Positions 62,141 to 64,000 of a DNA stretch of 64,000 nt are shown here, piece by piece. The notes beneath the pieces were generated by a model that was given only the letters and a program-made list of their open reading frames with translations, ran no database searches and was not told the DNA's origin. Source of the stretch: Cupriavidus respiraculi. Lineage in GTDB: Bacteria; Pseudomonadota; Gammaproteobacteria; Burkholderiales; Burkholderiaceae. A program made the position numbers and the translations under genes. The stretch spans positions 930,001 to 994,000 of the forward strand of contig NZ_CAJZAH010000001.1 in NCBI RefSeq assembly GCF_914271545.1. The letters are read 5' to 3'. Numbering within the stretch: position 1 is the stretch's first letter; every line of letters starts with the position of its first letter.

Positions 62141-62884
62141 CTAGCGCGCTCCGGCAGCCCGCCTGGCCGCCGCCTGCCGCTCCACATACGCGGCTACCCG
62201 CTCGCGCAGTCCGGGCACCGCCGCGGAGCGCACCAGCGCGGCCAGGTCTGCCGCGTCATTCAGGTCGGCATTGCCATCGGTGGCGCGCACAAGCGCGGCG
62301 GCCGGCTGGGCAGGACCCGGCGGCGGACAGGTGTGCGGGGCCGCTTCCACGCGCGCCGTGGCAAGTCCGGCCGCAAGCGCCTCCTGGTCGTCGATCAGCC
62401 GGCCGTCCTTGATCCACGCGCGCGCGCGCCGCGCGCCGACATGCGCGGCCAGCCGGCGGCTGCCGAGCACCAGGCCGAATCCGCGCCATCCGGGGAACGC
62501 GAAACTGGCACCGGCCACGGCGATGCGTTCCGCACACGCCGCGAACAGGTCGGCGCCAGCGCCCATGACGCGGCCCTGCGCGACGGCGACGGTGTGGAAC
62601 GGTGCCCGGTTCACGCGCTGCAGCAGGAGCTCGATGCGGGTGAAGCGGGCCAGCAGACTGTCATCGGTCTCGTCAGCCAGTCCGGACAGGTCGAAGCCGG
62701 TACAAAAATGGCGCCCCGCTCCCTCGATGACCAGGCATGCCGGCGGGCGCGACCCACAGGCATCGAGCGCCGCGTTCAGGGCGTCCACCAGTTCGCGCGA
62801 CAGGGCATTGCCTTGCTGCGGGCGGTTCAGGACCACCCGGCAGACTTCGCCCTCGCGGCGGAGCAGCAATGGGGCGTCGCTCAT
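62141..62884 (-). CDS. Enoyl-CoA hydratase/isomerase family protein
   Basis: A 247-residue crotonase-fold protein. The first oxyanion loop GRHFCTGFDLSGLADE and the second AVAQGRVMGAGADLFAACAE are present. The Glu residues of true enoyl-CoA hydratases are not evident at the expected places, so it may be a hydrolase or another crotonase activity. ATG 62884 overlaps the stop of the thiol dioxygenase gene (ATGA). Confidence 0.85.
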   Translation of the reverse strand: MSDAPLLLRREGEVCRVVLNRPQQGNALSRELVDALNAALDACGSRPPACLVIEGAGRHFCTGFDLSGLADETDDSLLARFTRIELLLQRVNRAPFHTVAVAQGRVMGAGADLFAACAERIAVAGASFAFPGWRGFGLVLGSRRLAAHVGARRARAWIKDGRLIDDQEALAAGLATARVEAAPHTCPPPGPAQPAAALVRATDGNADLNDAADLAALVRSAAVPGLRERVAAYVERQAAARRAAGAR

Positions 62885-63468
62885 GCCGGCGCCTTGCCGG
62901 CGTTGGCGTAGCCGGAGACGAATGTCTTCATCGCGCCGGTGGCGGGGTCGAAGACGTGCCGCGACTGCTTGCCGATGTCGGTGCCGTACACATGGATGCT
63001 GATCGACACGCGGTCGTCGTAGGCGTTGCGCACCACATGGATATCGCCGAGCGCCGGCGAGACGAACGCCACGTCGCCCGGCTCCAGCCGCTCCGGCTCG
63101 CCCACCGCCACCATGCCCGCCGGGCCCCGCGCATACGCCTGCCCCGTCTCGGCGCCGCGCAGCATGCCGATGGCCCCCCACGTGCAGTGGTCATGGATCG
63201 GCGTCTTCTGTCCCGGCCCCCAGACGAAGCTCACCACGCTGTAGCGGTCCTGCGGATCGGCATGCAGCAGGTATTGCCGGTAGTACTCGTGATGAGGCTC
63301 GGCGAAGCGGGGATCGAGCCAGTCGTCCCGTGCCACCAGCTGGCCCAGCGCCTGCCCGACGCGCTCGAGCAAGGCCGCTTCCGTCTGGCCGCCGTCCGCG
63401 ACGATGGCATCCATGCTCGCGACGAAGCGGGCCAGCGGCTGGCCGTCTGCGTAAGGTGAGCTATCCAT
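62881..63468 (-). CDS. Cysteine dioxygenase-type thiol dioxygenase
   Basis: A 195-residue cupin. Iron ligands His92, His94 (TPIHDHCTWG) and His144 (GDIHVV) are present. In the region where cysteine dioxygenases have a substrate-binding Arg, the sequence reads YYRQYLL (residues 62-68), so a Gln may replace it; Gln-type enzymes prefer 3-mercaptopropionate. It lies five bases after the CoA-transferase gene and overlaps the hydratase, giving a pathway that could oxidise a thiol and process the sulfinate as a CoA ester. Confidence 0.87.
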   Translation of the reverse strand: MDSSPYADGQPLARFVASMDAIVADGGQTEAALLERVGQALGQLVARDDWLDPRFAEPHHEYYRQYLLHADPQDRYSVVSFVWGPGQKTPIHDHCTWGAIGMLRGAETGQAYARGPAGMVAVGEPERLEPGDVAFVSPALGDIHVVRNAYDDRVSISIHVYGTDIGKQSRHVFDPATGAMKTFVSGYANAGKAPA

Positions 63469-63473
63469 GGCGA

Positions 63474-64000
63474 TTACTCCTTGTCGGTGCGTGCGTTGGC
63501 GATGTCCCGGCGTACGGCTTCGGAATGCTCGCCCAATGCGGGCGGCGCGCTGCGCACCGGCACGCCCCGGCCGTCGATCCGGACCGGCGACGAGAACGTG
63601 CGCGTGCGGGTGCCGCCGGGAAGGTCGATCTCGCGTATCCAGCGCATGTGGCCGACCTGCGGATCGTCCAGTGCCTGCGCGTAGTCATTGATGCGCGAGT
63701 GCGGCACGCCGGCTTCGCGAAAGACATCGATCCAGTGGCCGACGTCCTTCCGGACGAAGACCTCTTCCAGCAGCACCTTCAGTTCCGCCTGGTGGCGCGC
63801 GCGCAGGGTCGGCGACAGAAAGCGCGGGTCCTCCGCGAGCGCTTCCATATGCACCGCGCGCAGGACGGCCCGCCACAGGCCGTCGTTGCCCGCGGCAATG
63901 GCGAAGTAGCCGTCGGCGGCGCAGTAGGCCTGGTATGGCGCATTGCGCGGATGGGCGGACCCCAGCTTGCCGGGGCTGCGGCCCGTGCCGAAGTACTCGC
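63474..64000 (-). CDS. CaiB/BaiF class III CoA-transferase (5' end missing)
   Basis: The last 175 residues of a class III CoA-transferase; the gene continues beyond the right edge. The segment EYFGTGRSPGKLGSAHPRNA followed by PYQAYCAADGYFAIAAGNDG matches the conserved central region of the family, and the C-terminus has FREAGVPHSRINDYAQALDD and HSEAVRRDIANARTDKE. It transfers CoA between carboxylic acids. The thiol dioxygenase starts five bases after its stop. Confidence 0.9.
   Translation of the reverse strand, partial: EYFGTGRSPGKLGSAHPRNAPYQAYCAADGYFAIAAGNDGLWRAVLRAVHMEALAEDPRFLSPTLRARHQAELKVLLEEVFVRKDVGHWIDVFREAGVPHSRINDYAQALDDPQVGHMRWIREIDLPGGTRTRTFSSPVRIDGRGVPVRSAPPALGEHSEAVRRDIANARTDKE

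Overview
The window is GC-rich, densely coded beta-proteobacterial chromosome. The gene content (CzcICBA cation efflux with acidic residues at the same positions as in Cupriavidus metallidurans CzcA, cyoABCD-SURF1-RegBA, Bug/TctC receptor with amidase, many LysR regulators) points to Burkholderiales, most likely Cupriavidus or a close relative. This is a judgement from gene families, not a database result. I saw no rRNA, tRNA, CRISPR array, insertion sequence or prophage.

Layout. 1-1456: end of a citryl-CoA lyase-like gene coupled to an SDR dehydrogenase. 1676-6920: a six-gene, mostly overlapping operon for a ba3-type (B-family) cytochrome c oxidase flanked by three multihaem cytochromes c. 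6943-9350 (minus): a TPR-like gene overlapping a HEPN gene, followed by an acyltransferase. 9582-10965: a periplasmic amino-acid-binding protein and a small secreted repeat protein. 11041-13940 (minus): a Zn/Cd/Pb P-type ATPase with a textbook MerR-type 19-bp-spacer promoter, and a small membrane protein. 14227-17504: MFS exporter, LysR regulator and a divergent SDR with two palindromes between them. 17582-24570 (minus): cyoABCD, SURF1 and a RegB/RegA redox two-component pair. 24800-26125: an MHS-type transporter.

26195-38283 is a metal-handling zone: czcICBA, an orphan 434-residue protein between two terminators, a VOC protein, an OmpR-type two-component system of the CzcRS/CopRS kind, a His-rich secreted protein, a short H-NS-like protein and a second secreted repeat protein. 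GTCAT-type direct repeats lie in front of the response regulator/His-rich gene pair and of the second repeat protein, so the local regulator may control both. 38483-43196 holds a monohaem cytochrome, a beta-hydroxyacid dehydrogenase, a DUF3309-type peptide, and the YbhN/ClsB membrane-lipid pair. 43473-46977 (minus) encodes a membrane-linked flavoprotein dehydrogenase (subunit 3, GMC flavoprotein, dihaem cytochrome c), which could feed electrons to the oxidases.

47103-64000 is mixed metabolism: gamma-glutamyltransferase, M23 peptidase, quinone oxidoreductase with divergent LysR and an EamA exporter, GntP-type permease with patatin-like lipase, a soluble Cache-containing MCP-like protein with reversed domain order, a zinc-ribbon protein, Bug receptor plus amidase with divergent LysR, and finally a CoA-transferase / thiol dioxygenase / enoyl-CoA hydratase operon that runs off the right edge.

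The least explained parts are the HEPN pair, the orphan at 32597-33901, the two related secreted repeat proteins and the reversed Cache/MCP protein.
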